Of a stretch of 22,687 bases of DNA, positions 15,037 to 22,216 are shown piece by piece. Under the pieces are notes generated by a model, which was given only the letters and a program-made list of their open reading frames with translations, did not search any database and was not told the origin of the DNA. The position numbers and the translations under genes were made by a program. The stretch's first letter is position 1; each line of letters opens with the position of its first letter. The stretch comes from Alphaproteobacteria bacterium UBA6038. Lineage in GTDB: Bacteria > Pseudomonadota > Alphaproteobacteria > Micropepsales > Micropepsaceae. The DNA lies in contig DIZC01000066.1 of the NCBI GenBank assembly GCA_002429315.1, forward strand, positions 1 to 22,687, given 5' to 3'.

Positions 15037-15061
15037 GGAACGGGCAGGAGCTTGGCGTGTT
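15037..15061 (+). promoter_or_regulatory. EcfG/SigT-like promoter motif for A4
   Basis: GGAAC (15037-15041), 16 nt, then TGTT (15058-15061). One base differs from CGTT. It ends 44 nt before the A4 start, just downstream of the MEDS gene. Confidence 0.4.
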
Positions 15062-15105
15062 CTGGTTGGGCGTGAAGGGGCGTCTCCGGTCGGGGAGAGA
15101 CCCAG

Positions 15106-15345
15106 TTGGGCCAGTCACTTTCGTCATTGCCACTCGAGCACCGGGCGCGGCTGTACCGTCAGTTTGCCGCAGAGGCGATCCGCCGGTCGGAACAATCGGG
15201 ACGGCAGGAGCTTCGGGCGGGGCACCTCAGCATGGCCGCCGGCTGGCACGCGTTGGCGCTGGACGTGGAGGAATCTCTCGGCCTGACCGACGGGGCTTTC
15301 GTACATCTGGGGCCTGCGGCAGGCCAGTTGCGACCGACCGGCTGA
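15106..15345 (+). CDS. Family A small helical-hairpin protein (A4)
   Basis: The protein has 79 residues from TTG 15106; GGGGAG at 15092-15097 gives a well-placed ribosome site and no ATG is in frame nearby. Core: YRQFAAEAIRRSEQS, linker GRQELRAG, then HLSMAAGWHALALDVEES, with the shared Tyr, Ala face and W-x2-LA. A Gly/Ala/Pro tail follows. It lies 83 nt downstream of the MEDS gene on the same strand, with its own GGAAC-N16-TGTT motif in the gap, so it may be transcribed both alone and with MEDS. Function unknown. Confidence 0.68.
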   Translation: MGQSLSSLPLEHRARLYRQFAAEAIRRSEQSGRQELRAGHLSMAAGWHALALDVEESLGLTDGAFVHLGPAAGQLRPTG

Positions 15346-15378
15346 GGGCTGCGGCGGCCGATCCTCCTTTTCGAAATG

Positions 15379-15410
15379 TCGCACTCCTTATGCGCATTTT
15401 GCTCTTGCAG
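15379..15410. repeat. 32-nt repeat, copy 1
   Basis: It matches 16570-16601 in the same orientation at 29 of 32 positions. Read on the minus strand it encodes LQEQNAHKECD; the other copy encodes LQEQNAYKECE. Codon differences between copies are GAG/GAA, GCG/GCC and CAT/TAT, with GAC/GAA just outside, so three of the four are third-position changes. A stop lies four codons upstream in this copy. It could be a fragment of a duplicated gene. Confidence 0.6.
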
Positions 15411-15466
15411 GGTGGTAGTGTCTCAGTTTGAAATTTTGCGGGAAAAGCCGGGAATTAGCGGGACAG

Positions 15467-15784
15467 TCACCCGCCCCGTTTGATACTCCGGGCCACTTGG
15501 TCGGCCCGACTGCGCCACGACTCCGCAATGCTGTGGAAGGTATCCCGGGCCAGCCTGCCTTTGGCGGCTTTTGCCATGCGCTCGGCTTCTTCGCCCCGTT
15601 CCAAATAGTGGGCATGTCGCTCGGTGAGGTCGCCTGTGTCATGTTCGATAGGGCCGCGCTCTCGCGCCGCCAGCCCATACCCAACTATCAGAGTGGCCGA
15701 CTGTTCACAGGACTTTTGGGTAGCAGCTGACTTTCGTCCGTTTTCGGACGAAGTGAGCGGAATTGAACAGTTCGTCCCGTCCAC
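15467..15784 (-). CDS. Family A small helical-hairpin protein (A5), start uncertain
   Basis: The frame runs from GTG 15784 (105 residues), but the first 50 residues look like non-coding DNA and span the 15733-15752 hairpin. The conserved core is in the last 50: YLERGEEAERMAKAA, linker, and FHSIAESWRSRADQVARS, the same Y ... A-E-S-W pattern as A1-A4. No ATG, GTG or TTG lies close before the core. An ATC codon (I-E-H-D-T-G) sits where a start would be expected, so the gene may have lost its start or uses a rare one. It is either a decaying paralogue or a real gene with an unusual start. Confidence 0.5.
   Translation of the reverse strand: MDGTNCSIPLTSSENGRKSAATQKSCEQSATLIVGYGLAARERGPIEHDTGDLTERHAHYLERGEEAERMAKAAKGRLARDTFHSIAESWRSRADQVARSIKRGG
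15733..15752. repeat. 8-bp hairpin with tetraloop
   Basis: A perfect inverted repeat, TTCGTCCG-TTTT-CGGACGAA, lies between the A5 core and B3. It has no trailing U-tract on either strand. A transcript terminator for a plus-strand RNA or a stable RNA stem are both possible. Confidence 0.45.
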
Positions 15785-15901
15785 TGAGCCTATGGGGTGG
15801 GCATCGCTGGCAAGGGGTACTTGGGCACTGGCGATTGAGAGACTTCAGGGACACCAATCAAGACGGTGCCCGCGCTCCCGCTCGGAAACGAGGAGTGTCA
15901 A

Positions 15902-16150
15902 ATGGCAACCACCTATACCTTACGCTACACAAATAAGGCCGGCGATCTGATCCGGATGCTGATGATTCAATGCAAGGATGATCAGGACGCGCTGCGAGCC
16001 GCAGCAACTACGATGCCGAGCCCCTATGCAACTCTTGCAATCTGCAAAGGACACAAGCTCGTTTGGCGCGGCGCCAAACAGAAGGTGACTGGGTGGGTTT
16101 CACCGCCGCGGCCTAGACCGCAGCCGTCTCCCATGGCCCGCGCGTTTTAG
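15902..16150 (+). CDS. Family B small beta-rich protein (B3)
   Basis: The protein has 82 residues from ATG 15902, with GAGGAG 6 nt upstream, the best ribosome site in the cluster. Core: YTLRYTNKAGDLIRMLMIQC, then KDDQDALRAAA, then LAICKGHKLVWRG. It aligns with B1 and B2 at R-Y/H-x-N-x-x-G-x-(L/I)-R, C-x-DD-x-(D/E)-A and a final V/I-W. A Pro/Arg-rich tail (SPPRPRPQPSP) is appended. No GGAAC-type motif was found upstream, unlike A2, A3, A4 and MEDS. Function unknown. Confidence 0.72.
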   Translation: MATTYTLRYTNKAGDLIRMLMIQCKDDQDALRAAATTMPSPYATLAICKGHKLVWRGAKQKVTGWVSPPRPRPQPSPMARAF

Positions 16151-16284
16151 GCCGGTTTTGCCGCGTCCGTCATAGCGCAGAGATCGGCCAAGCTCATTAG
16201 TTCTTTAGTGACCCCGGCTTGCCTCGTGGGCGATACGCGAAGCGACTTGTACTGACGACATGGCGTTTCTGACGTTGGTGGCCT

Positions 16285-16482
16285 TTAGGCACGCCATTCT
16301 CCCTTTTGAACGCCCTGTTCATCCACCGCTATCGCCCGATCAGCGCCGGGATACCGGGCAAGGGACAGCTTCGCCAGTCCTTCGACCAACTCCCAAGGGG
16401 CCTCAATGTTGATGATGTCGCCCCGGCTCACGTCCGGCGGTGATGCGCCGTCCTTGAAGACGATTATGGAATAGGTGGTCAC
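16285..16482 (-). CDS. Small hypothetical protein
   Basis: The protein has 65 residues from GTG 16482; GGAG lies about 10 nt upstream. It begins TTYSIIVFKDGASPPDV, so the first strand resembles family B (TTY), but the N-x-x-G-R and C-x-DD signatures are missing, and I treat it as unrelated. The rest (IINIEAPWELVEGLAKLSLA and DRAIAVDEQGV) suggests a small alpha/beta fold. I do not recognise it. It belongs to the same cluster by position. Confidence 0.6.
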   Translation of the reverse strand: MTTYSIIVFKDGASPPDVSRGDIINIEAPWELVEGLAKLSLARYPGADRAIAVDEQGVQKGEWRA

Positions 16483-17152
16483 GAAAACTGGACTCCGGCC
16501 TGCATGCTGAACCTAAGACCCCCTCCCGGCAGGGGGCAATCGGAGCCCTTGGCGGGGTTATGAGAAAATTCGCACTCCTTATAGGCATTTTGTTCTTGCA
16601 GCGTCACGCTGGTTGTGCATAATCTCCCCATCTCTCGCAGTGCGCCCGGAGCAAGGGCGGCAGCCCAAAAACCAGCCAAGCTGTTGTTATATCTGGCCTT
16701 CCGGGCCGATTCCTGCCCGTCGAAGCGCGCGCCAGCCATCGTGAAAAAATAAATCCTGAGGAGGGACTTCATGTCCAGCCAGCCCATTCGCGCCTCGCCC
16801 TGAGGCGCCCGACCCCACGCGACCTTTTTGCCCGGCCCAGCGTTCCGCCGCCAATTCCCCGCAAGCCCGATCTCTCGTGGCCCGCGGTTCGGAAATTGGG
16901 GGGAACATGCAGAGGCCGACCAGCAGAAGGAAGTTTCAAGAACCTGCCCGCGGAAAAAACGCTCCCCACCCGAAGTCATGCTTCGGGCGAGCGAATGTGC
17001 GGCCGCCATCCATGCGCGGATCGCGATGGCGTGAAAATCGAAAAGGCCGATTCGATGCTCGCCCGGAGTCTGTCCGGATGGACCCCCAAACTGAATCGTT
17101 TCTCGAAAATTCTCGGTGAGGCCGCACTGTTGCGTGCAAAAAAAAATCGAAA
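16483..17152. other. Gene-poor 670-nt stretch between the small-gene cluster and cysQ
   Basis: No convincing gene. The long minus-strand frame across it reads into cysQ in another frame and has low-complexity Arg/Gly/Trp-rich content. It holds copy 2 of the 32-nt repeat, a 7-bp hairpin (CCCGAAG / CTTCGGG, 16969-16987) and a run of nine A at about 17139-17147, which on the minus strand is a T-run about 7 nt after the cysQ stop and could serve as its terminator. Confidence 0.4.
16570..16601. repeat. 32-nt repeat, copy 2
   Basis: It matches 15379-15410 at 29 of 32 positions. It lies upstream of the 16285-16482 gene on the minus strand. No third copy was seen by eye. Confidence 0.6.
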
Positions 17153-17974
17153 TCAACCGGGTGGCGAAACATCGCCCGCGCGGCCGCGCGCAACGAAGAA
17201 TGGGTTGGCGAACTTCTCTTCGACCTTGCCGTAGGTGAAGGGACGGCCGTCGATGGTCGTGACGCTGCCGCCGGCCGCCGCAAGCACCGCGTGTCCGGCC
17301 GCGGTATCCCATTCCATGGTGCGGCCGAGGCGCGGATAGATGTCGGCTTCGCCCGCCGCCACCAGGCAGAATTTGAGCGACGACCCGGCGGAGACGAAAT
17401 CCTTTACCGGAAATTTCTTGAGATAATCCTCCGTGTGGTAGTCGCGGTGGCTGCGGCTTGCGACCGCCACCAGACCGTCGGCGGGCGCGGCTCGTGCAGT
17501 AATCCGTTGCGCCGACGAGAAATCGGGATGCGCGCCGGCGCGCGTTGCGATCTCGAACGCACCGCCGGGAATCTCGCCGACGAACAGCCGGTCCTTCGCC
17601 GGAAGATACACCACGCCGCGCACCGGCCGGCCGTTCTCGATCTCGGCGATGTTCACCGTGAACTCGCCGTTGCGGCTGATGAATTCCTTGGTGCCGTCGA
17701 GTGGATCGACGAGAAAGAATCGCGCGCCGATTTCGCGCACGCGGCCCGCGGATGCCTCTTCCTCCGCGATCACCGGCACATCGGGTGCAACGGCGTGCAG
17801 GCGATCGAGAATGTAGCGTTCGGCCTCTTCGTCGGCGGCGGTGACCGGCGACTGATCTTCCTTCCGCCGCGCCGCCACACCTGCGGCATAGTGGGCGAGG
17901 ATGATTTCGCCCGCATGCCAGGCGATGTCCGCAAGCTGGAGGGCAAAGGGCGAGGGCGTCGAAGATTCTGTCAT
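17153..17974 (-). CDS. cysQ: 3'(2'),5'-bisphosphate nucleotidase CysQ
   Basis: The protein has 273 residues from ATG 17974, with GGAAA upstream; a longer frame to 18031 adds only an Arg-rich leader. Inositol monophosphatase superfamily motifs are complete: SPVTAADEEAERYI (metal site), VIAEEEA, the WxDPxDGT-like FLVDPLDGTKEFI at about residue 90, and MEWDTAAGHAVLAAAGG near the C-terminus. The DPLDGTKEFI block is the CysQ signature. The enzyme removes the 3' phosphate from PAP, recycling the by-product of sulfate assimilation and sulfotransfer with Mg2+. No cys neighbours are present. It is divergent from chpT, 111 nt apart. Confidence 0.93.
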   Translation of the reverse strand: MTESSTPSPFALQLADIAWHAGEIILAHYAAGVAARRKEDQSPVTAADEEAERYILDRLHAVAPDVPVIAEEEASAGRVREIGARFFLVDPLDGTKEFISRNGEFTVNIAEIENGRPVRGVVYLPAKDRLFVGEIPGGAFEIATRAGAHPDFSSAQRITARAAPADGLVAVASRSHRDYHTEDYLKKFPVKDFVSAGSSLKFCLVAAGEADIYPRLGRTMEWDTAAGHAVLAAAGGSVTTIDGRPFTYGKVEEKFANPFFVARGRAGDVSPPG

Positions 17975-18085
17975 GAAGGTTTCCGTTGAGCGGTGGCGAC
18001 GACGGCTTGCAACCGGCCGGGGCTTAAGCATTCCTTAAGCGGCGCTTCGCACAGTTACGAAAGAAAAACCATAGAGCGCCGGTTG

Positions 18086-18703
18086 ATGAACGATCTCGAC
18101 TTCGCCGCCCTGCTGGTGTCGCGGGTCTGCCATGACCTGGTGAGCCCGGTCGGCGCCGTGATCAACGGTCTCGAGATTCTGGAGGACGAGCGCGACGTCA
18201 CGATGCGCGCCGACGCCCTCAAGCTCGTCACCTCGAGCGCGGAGCAGGCGGCGGCACGGCTGCAATTCGCCCGCATCGCCTTCGGGGCGGCAGGCTCGAC
18301 GGGCGCGCAACTCGATCTGAACGAGGTGGGCCGTATGGTCCGCGGCCTGCTGAAAGGCGGCAAAGTCGAAATCGATTGGCAGGCGGCGAGCCTCAATTGG
18401 CCCAAAGACTGGGCCAAGCTGCTGATGAACGCGACCCTTCTTGCCGCCGACAGCCTGCCGCGCGGCGGCAAGGTGAAGGTCGAGACCACCGGCGACGCCA
18501 ACGCACCCGGCTTCAGGGTGCATGCGGCGGGGCAGGGGGCGCGGCTGCTGGAGGAAGTGGAGAAGGCGGTGCGCGGCGAACCCAACGGTCCGCTGGATGG
18601 CCGCAGCATCCAACCCTATCTGACCTACAAGCTCTCGCGCGCGCTGAATGCGGGGCTCACGCTGTTGGCGCGCGACAATGAAATCGAGCTGGTGGCGGGC
18701 TAA
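18086..18703 (+). CDS. chpT: Histidine phosphotransferase ChpT
   Basis: The protein has 205 residues from ATG 18086. The frame opens earlier but homology begins at LDFAALLVSRVCHDLVSPVG, with the phosphorylated His at position 16. The DHp-like helical pair continues through ILEDERD and SAEQAAARLQFARIAFGAAG. A degenerate HATPase-like C-terminal domain follows without nucleotide-binding boxes, as in ChpT. In Caulobacter, ChpT passes phosphate from CckA to CtrA and CpdR and so controls the cell cycle. It is followed by a CheY-like gene and cheR on the same strand; as I recall, Caulobacter also has a receiver protein and a CheR close to chpT, which would make this order conserved. Confidence 0.93.
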   Translation: MNDLDFAALLVSRVCHDLVSPVGAVINGLEILEDERDVTMRADALKLVTSSAEQAAARLQFARIAFGAAGSTGAQLDLNEVGRMVRGLLKGGKVEIDWQAASLNWPKDWAKLLMNATLLAADSLPRGGKVKVETTGDANAPGFRVHAAGQGARLLEEVEKAVRGEPNGPLDGRSIQPYLTYKLSRALNAGLTLLARDNEIELVAG

Positions 18704-18772
18704 GGCGTCCTCTCTTCAGGAGCCGTTTACCGCTTTTCCCTTACCGTAGGCCGGTTCTTGGGAGTGCGGTCC

Positions 18773-19141
18773 ATGCATCGCTGCCTCGTGGTCGACGACA
18801 GCCGTCTCATGCGCAAGATCGCGCGGGCGATTCTGGAAGATCTTGAGTTCGACACCGCCGAGGCCGAGGACGGCGAGGCGGCGCTGGAATATTGCCGCGC
18901 CAAGATGCCGGAGCTGATCCTGCTCGACTTCGATCTGCCGAAGACCGGCGCCGGCATGGAATTTCTGCGCAAGTTGCGGCACGAGCAGGGCGGCAAGGAT
19001 CCGGTCGTCGTGTTCTGCACCACCGAGAACGACGTTTCGCACATCTCCGCAGCGCTCACGGCGGGGGCCAACAACTACGTCCAGAAGCCATTCGATCGCG
19101 AAGATCTGCAAGCAAAAATTGCAGCTGTCGGCCTCATCTGA
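18773..19141 (+). CDS. CheY-like single-domain response regulator
   Basis: The protein has 122 residues from ATG 18773, with GGGAG 8 nt upstream. A complete receiver domain: VVDDSRLMRKIAR (acidic D8, D9), the phosphoacceptor Asp52 in LLDFDLPKTG, FCTTEND (Thr) and YVQKPFDRED (Lys). No output domain is attached. Position after chpT and before cheR suggests it either receives phosphate from ChpT or works with the methyltransferase in a chemotaxis-like branch. It lies 69 nt after chpT and 13 nt before cheR, so it is probably in one transcript with cheR. Confidence 0.92.
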   Translation: MHRCLVVDDSRLMRKIARAILEDLEFDTAEAEDGEAALEYCRAKMPELILLDFDLPKTGAGMEFLRKLRHEQGGKDPVVVFCTTENDVSHISAALTAGANNYVQKPFDREDLQAKIAAVGLI

Positions 19142-19154
19142 GACGAGGCGTTCC

Positions 19155-19961
19155 TTGAAGGCGGCCGACTTCGACTTTCTTGCCCAGCTGATGAGCCGGC
19201 GCTCTGGCATCGCGCTGCAGCGGAGCAAGACGCAGATGATCGCGAGCCGGCTTCAGGCCGTCGTTCGCCGCTTCGGCTTCAGGACCATCGAGGCGATGCT
19301 TGCGGAGCTTCGCTTCGGGCCGGAGCAACTCGTGGCGGCGGTGGTCGAAGCGCTGCTGATCGCTGACACCGCCTTCTTCCGCGATTCGGCGCTGTTCGAG
19401 CACGTGCGGCACAAGCTGCTTCCCGCCCTGGTGAAAGCGAAGGGCCAGGAGCGTTGCTTGCGCATCTGGTGCGCCGGCGCGTCGACGGGCCAGGAGCCGT
19501 ACTCGCTCGCCATGATTCTGGATGAAGAGAATCTTGCGCGCGACGGCTGGCGCGTGGAACTGATTGCCACCGACCTCAGTGCCGCCGCGATAACCCGGGC
19601 ACGCGAGGGGCTGTATAGCCGCCATGAGGTGGAGCGGGGGCTGGCGCCGCAGACGCTGCTCAAGTTCTTCGTTCAGCAGGGCGACAGTTGGCGGATCGAG
19701 GAACGGATCCGTCGGATGGTGAGCTTCCGGGTCTTCAATCTGCTCGACGATTTCGGCTGGCTCGGTACCCTGGATGCCATCTTCTGCCGCAACGTGCTGA
19801 TCTATTTCGATGCGCGCCCGAAAGCGTCGGTGCTGGCGAAATTGTCGGAGGCGCTGGCGCCGCACGGTTGCCTGATCCTCGGCGCCTCCGAAAGTCTCAC
19901 GCCGGCCACGGATTTGCTCCGGGCCGACAGTACCCGCGTCTTCTACCGCCACGCTGCCTGA
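19155..19961 (+). CDS. cheR: CheR-type protein-glutamate O-methyltransferase
   Basis: The protein has 268 residues from TTG 19155, with ACGAGG six nt upstream; TTG 19119 would add 12 residues inside the preceding gene. The CheR_N helical domain (DFDFLAQLMSRRSGIALQ) comes first, then the SAM-binding domain: RIWCAGASTGQEPYSLAM (motif I), VELIATDLSAAAITRARE, DAIFCRNVLIYFD and LILGASESL. These residues are those needed to methylate receptor glutamates with SAM. No receptor, CheA, CheW or CheB is in the window. The stop lies 2 nt from the convergent btuB stop. Confidence 0.93.
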   Translation: MKAADFDFLAQLMSRRSGIALQRSKTQMIASRLQAVVRRFGFRTIEAMLAELRFGPEQLVAAVVEALLIADTAFFRDSALFEHVRHKLLPALVKAKGQERCLRIWCAGASTGQEPYSLAMILDEENLARDGWRVELIATDLSAAAITRAREGLYSRHEVERGLAPQTLLKFFVQQGDSWRIEERIRRMVSFRVFNLLDDFGWLGTLDAIFCRNVLIYFDARPKASVLAKLSEALAPHGCLILGASESLTPATDLLRADSTRVFYRHAA

Positions 19962-19963
19962 AT

Positions 19964-21907
19964 TCAGTACGCCACCCGCACGCCGCCATAGACCGCCCGG
20001 CCAGGCGCGCCGTAGCCAAACACCGGCTCGTAGCGGGCATCGAAGGCATTCTCGATCCGCGCGAAAAGCGCGAGCGAACTGCTCAGCCGGCGCGACGCAA
20101 AGAAATTCACCACGGTGTCGGCGGCAAGCGGGTGGACTTCGCCGGCGCCGTCAAACCGCCGTCCCACATAGACGATGCTTCCGCCGGCGGACCAATCCGC
20201 GTCGGGTGTCCACGTCGCCGTGCCGCTTGCCGTAATATGCGGCCGCCGCGCGAGATCGAGGCCGGTGGACAGATCGGCGGCCGTCATGTCGGTCACGGCG
20301 GCGTTCATGGTGAGGGTGTTGGCCAGGCGCACGGTGGCCTCGACCTCGACACCCTCGGCGCGCGTCCGGGCGATGTTGTCGTAATAGCCGAACGGGCGGT
20401 CCTTGCAGACATCCGGCGGCTGGGCCGAGAAGCAGTCCGGCACGAAGAAATCGATCTGATCGCCGGTGTTCCGCTGGAAATAGGTTCCCTGGACGATGAG
20501 CTTGCCGCCGAGCAGCCGCTGATCGATGCCGACTTCCCAGCCGCGCGCCACTTCGGGGGCCAGCGGGTGCAGCGGATTGGAGAACTCGGAGAACTGCTCG
20601 AACAGCGTCGGCGCCTTGAAGCCGTCGCCGTAGTTCGCGCGAAGAACGGTATCGCCGCGGTTGAGCGACCACGCTGCCGCAACCTTCACCGAGTTATGAC
20701 TGCCGAATTCCTGGTCATCGTCGTGGCGAAGGCCTGTCGTCAGCGTCAGCCGGTCGAACAGCGTGATCATGTTCTGTGCGTAGAGGCTCGCGACATGAGA
20801 ATGGCCCCGATCGATCGCAGGTGGCGCAAACGAGCTGAAGGTCTTTCCGGTAAAGCCGATGCGCTGGTACTCGGCGCCAAACGTCAGCTCATCGTTCGCC
20901 TGGAGCTGTAGCGTGCCCTGATATTCGAACCGCCGCGTTTCGCCGCTGTCGCTGCCGTTCTTGTGAATGATGTCGAAGGCCGAGTCATAGAAGGCGCGCC
21001 CGCTGTCCGATGCGATCAGGGCGAATCGATTGCCGAAGGTCCCGCCGAGCAGATCGACGTTCAGGCCGGCATAGCCGGCGAGCAACGTATTGCGGGCGAA
21101 GGCCGGCGAATCTGCAACGCGGAAGGTATCCGGCGGCACGAACGCGAAATTGTCGTCGAAACCGCTGCGGGCGTCGGTGTAGTAGCTGCGCAGGTCCAGG
21201 CTGACGGCGTCCGACAGGGCAACGCGCACGTTCTGCGTCACGCCGAGATTGGTGTAGCCATCGGTTTCGGGATTGCCGTTGCGGGAATCGGCCGCGGATA
21301 TGCCGTTGGTGTGCAGGAAGTTCGCAGCTGCGCCGTATTCGAGGTCGGATATCCTTCCATTGGCGGCCACGTTGGCGTGATAAGTTTCGAAGGAGCCGCC
21401 CTCGGCGCTGGCGCGAAGCGCCAACGGTGCGTCGCCGCCACGGCGGGTGAAGATGTCGATGACACCGCCGATGGCATCGCTGCCGTAGAGCGTGCTTTGC
21501 GGCCCGCGCAGGATTTCGATGCGATCGGTGTTGTTGACAAGCACGTCGCCGAGCAGCGCTTCGTTGTCGACCGTGCTTGGGTCGTTGATCCTGACGCCAT
21601 CGATCAGCACCAGCGTTTGTCCGGCTTCTGCGCCGCGAATGGCGACGGTCGCGTCCTGACCCAGTCCGCCGTTGCGCACGACGGAAAGCCCTGGCGTCTC
21701 CTGCAGCGCGTCTGCCACCGAGACGATCTGCTGATTGCCCAGGTCCTCCGAGGTGATGAGGGAAATCGATTCGCCCGTCCTTTCGGCCGGCTGCGGCGTC
21801 CGCGTGGCGGTGACGACAACGGCTTCCAGCGCGTCATCCGCGCGGGCGATTGATCCGATCGGCAGGATCGCCAGTAACAGTACGACAGATGAGAAGAGCG
21901 AGCGCAT
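19964..21907 (-). CDS. btuB: TonB-dependent vitamin B12 receptor BtuB
   Basis: The protein has 647 residues from ATG 21907, with a perfect AGGAGG 5 nt upstream. Signal peptide about 1-23. TonB box region EAVVVTATRTPQPAERTGES, a plug with SVADALQETPGLSVVRNGG, QTLVLIDGVRINDP, and EILRGPQSTLYGSDAIGGVI, then a barrel that ends in a terminal aromatic residue (VRVAY). The Asp/Asn-rich loops and VRINDP motif fit BtuB. It imports cobalamin across the outer membrane. Regulation is supported by a cobalamin riboswitch at 22069-22216 and a start-site hairpin at 21914-21935. No btuCDF genes follow downstream; the neighbour is convergent cheR. Confidence 0.93.
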   Translation of the reverse strand: MRSLFSSVVLLLAILPIGSIARADDALEAVVVTATRTPQPAERTGESISLITSEDLGNQQIVSVADALQETPGLSVVRNGGLGQDATVAIRGAEAGQTLVLIDGVRINDPSTVDNEALLGDVLVNNTDRIEILRGPQSTLYGSDAIGGVIDIFTRRGGDAPLALRASAEGGSFETYHANVAANGRISDLEYGAAANFLHTNGISAADSRNGNPETDGYTNLGVTQNVRVALSDAVSLDLRSYYTDARSGFDDNFAFVPPDTFRVADSPAFARNTLLAGYAGLNVDLLGGTFGNRFALIASDSGRAFYDSAFDIIHKNGSDSGETRRFEYQGTLQLQANDELTFGAEYQRIGFTGKTFSSFAPPAIDRGHSHVASLYAQNMITLFDRLTLTTGLRHDDDQEFGSHNSVKVAAAWSLNRGDTVLRANYGDGFKAPTLFEQFSEFSNPLHPLAPEVARGWEVGIDQRLLGGKLIVQGTYFQRNTGDQIDFFVPDCFSAQPPDVCKDRPFGYYDNIARTRAEGVEVEATVRLANTLTMNAAVTDMTAADLSTGLDLARRPHITASGTATWTPDADWSAGGSIVYVGRRFDGAGEVHPLAADTVVNFFASRRLSSSLALFARIENAFDARYEPVFGYGAPGRAVYGGVRVAY

Positions 21908-21913
21908 GACGGC

Positions 21914-21935
21914 CTCCTGGTTCAAGTTCCAGGAG
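21914..21935 (-). promoter_or_regulatory. Hairpin sequestering the btuB ribosome binding site
   Basis: On the minus strand CTCCTGG (21935-21929), an 8-nt loop, then CCAGGAG (21920-21914) form a perfect 7-bp stem; outer GG and CC can pair around one bulged G. The 3' arm contains most of the Shine-Dalgarno AGGAGG of btuB (21918-21913). It is probably the expression platform through which the upstream riboswitch turns translation off. Confidence 0.6.
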
Positions 21936-22068
21936 CCGGCGCGCGGGAGAACCGCAGAATGAGCAATGCATCGACAGGATCCCCGCGGCGACGACTCCAG
22001 ACTTGTCGCCGCGAACGGTCACCCGCAGCGCTCGGCACACCCCGGCCGAACGCAGGACGACGGCGCGG

Positions 22069-22216
22069 GGCAGGTCTCCTGGCTACGGGTCTTCGCCTTC
22101 GTCCGCCTTCCCAAGGCCCCGTGCCCCAGTGGCATGTCGGACGATCGCTCGCCGTTTACAGTTGCGGGGGCAGCCGCGGTTCAATCCCGCGTTCCCTTTC
22201 ATCCCTTTCGGGAACC
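22069..22216 (-). ncRNA. Cobalamin riboswitch upstream of btuB
   Basis: On the minus strand the aptamer shows, in order, a GGTTCCCGAAAGGGA-type 5' hairpin, the B12 box GCTGCCCCCGCAACTGTAAA (22174-22155), GCCACTGG, GGGAAGGC, and the closing GACCCG and AGCCAGGAGACCTGCC. These are the standard conserved elements of the adenosylcobalamin class. A TTGACC-17-TTAGCG pair at about 22260-22232 may be the promoter but the -10 is poor. Ligand binding should lower btuB expression. Confidence 0.95.

Noticed and set aside
15379..16601. Attachment sites of an integrated element
   Set aside because: The 32-nt repeats bracket only three small genes, there is no integrase or tRNA, and codon-like substitutions fit duplicated coding DNA better.
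16479..17312. 277-residue minus-strand frame before the small 65-residue gene
   Set aside because: It overlaps cysQ in another frame, has no recognisable fold and low-complexity content. Only the short repeat piece inside it looks coding.
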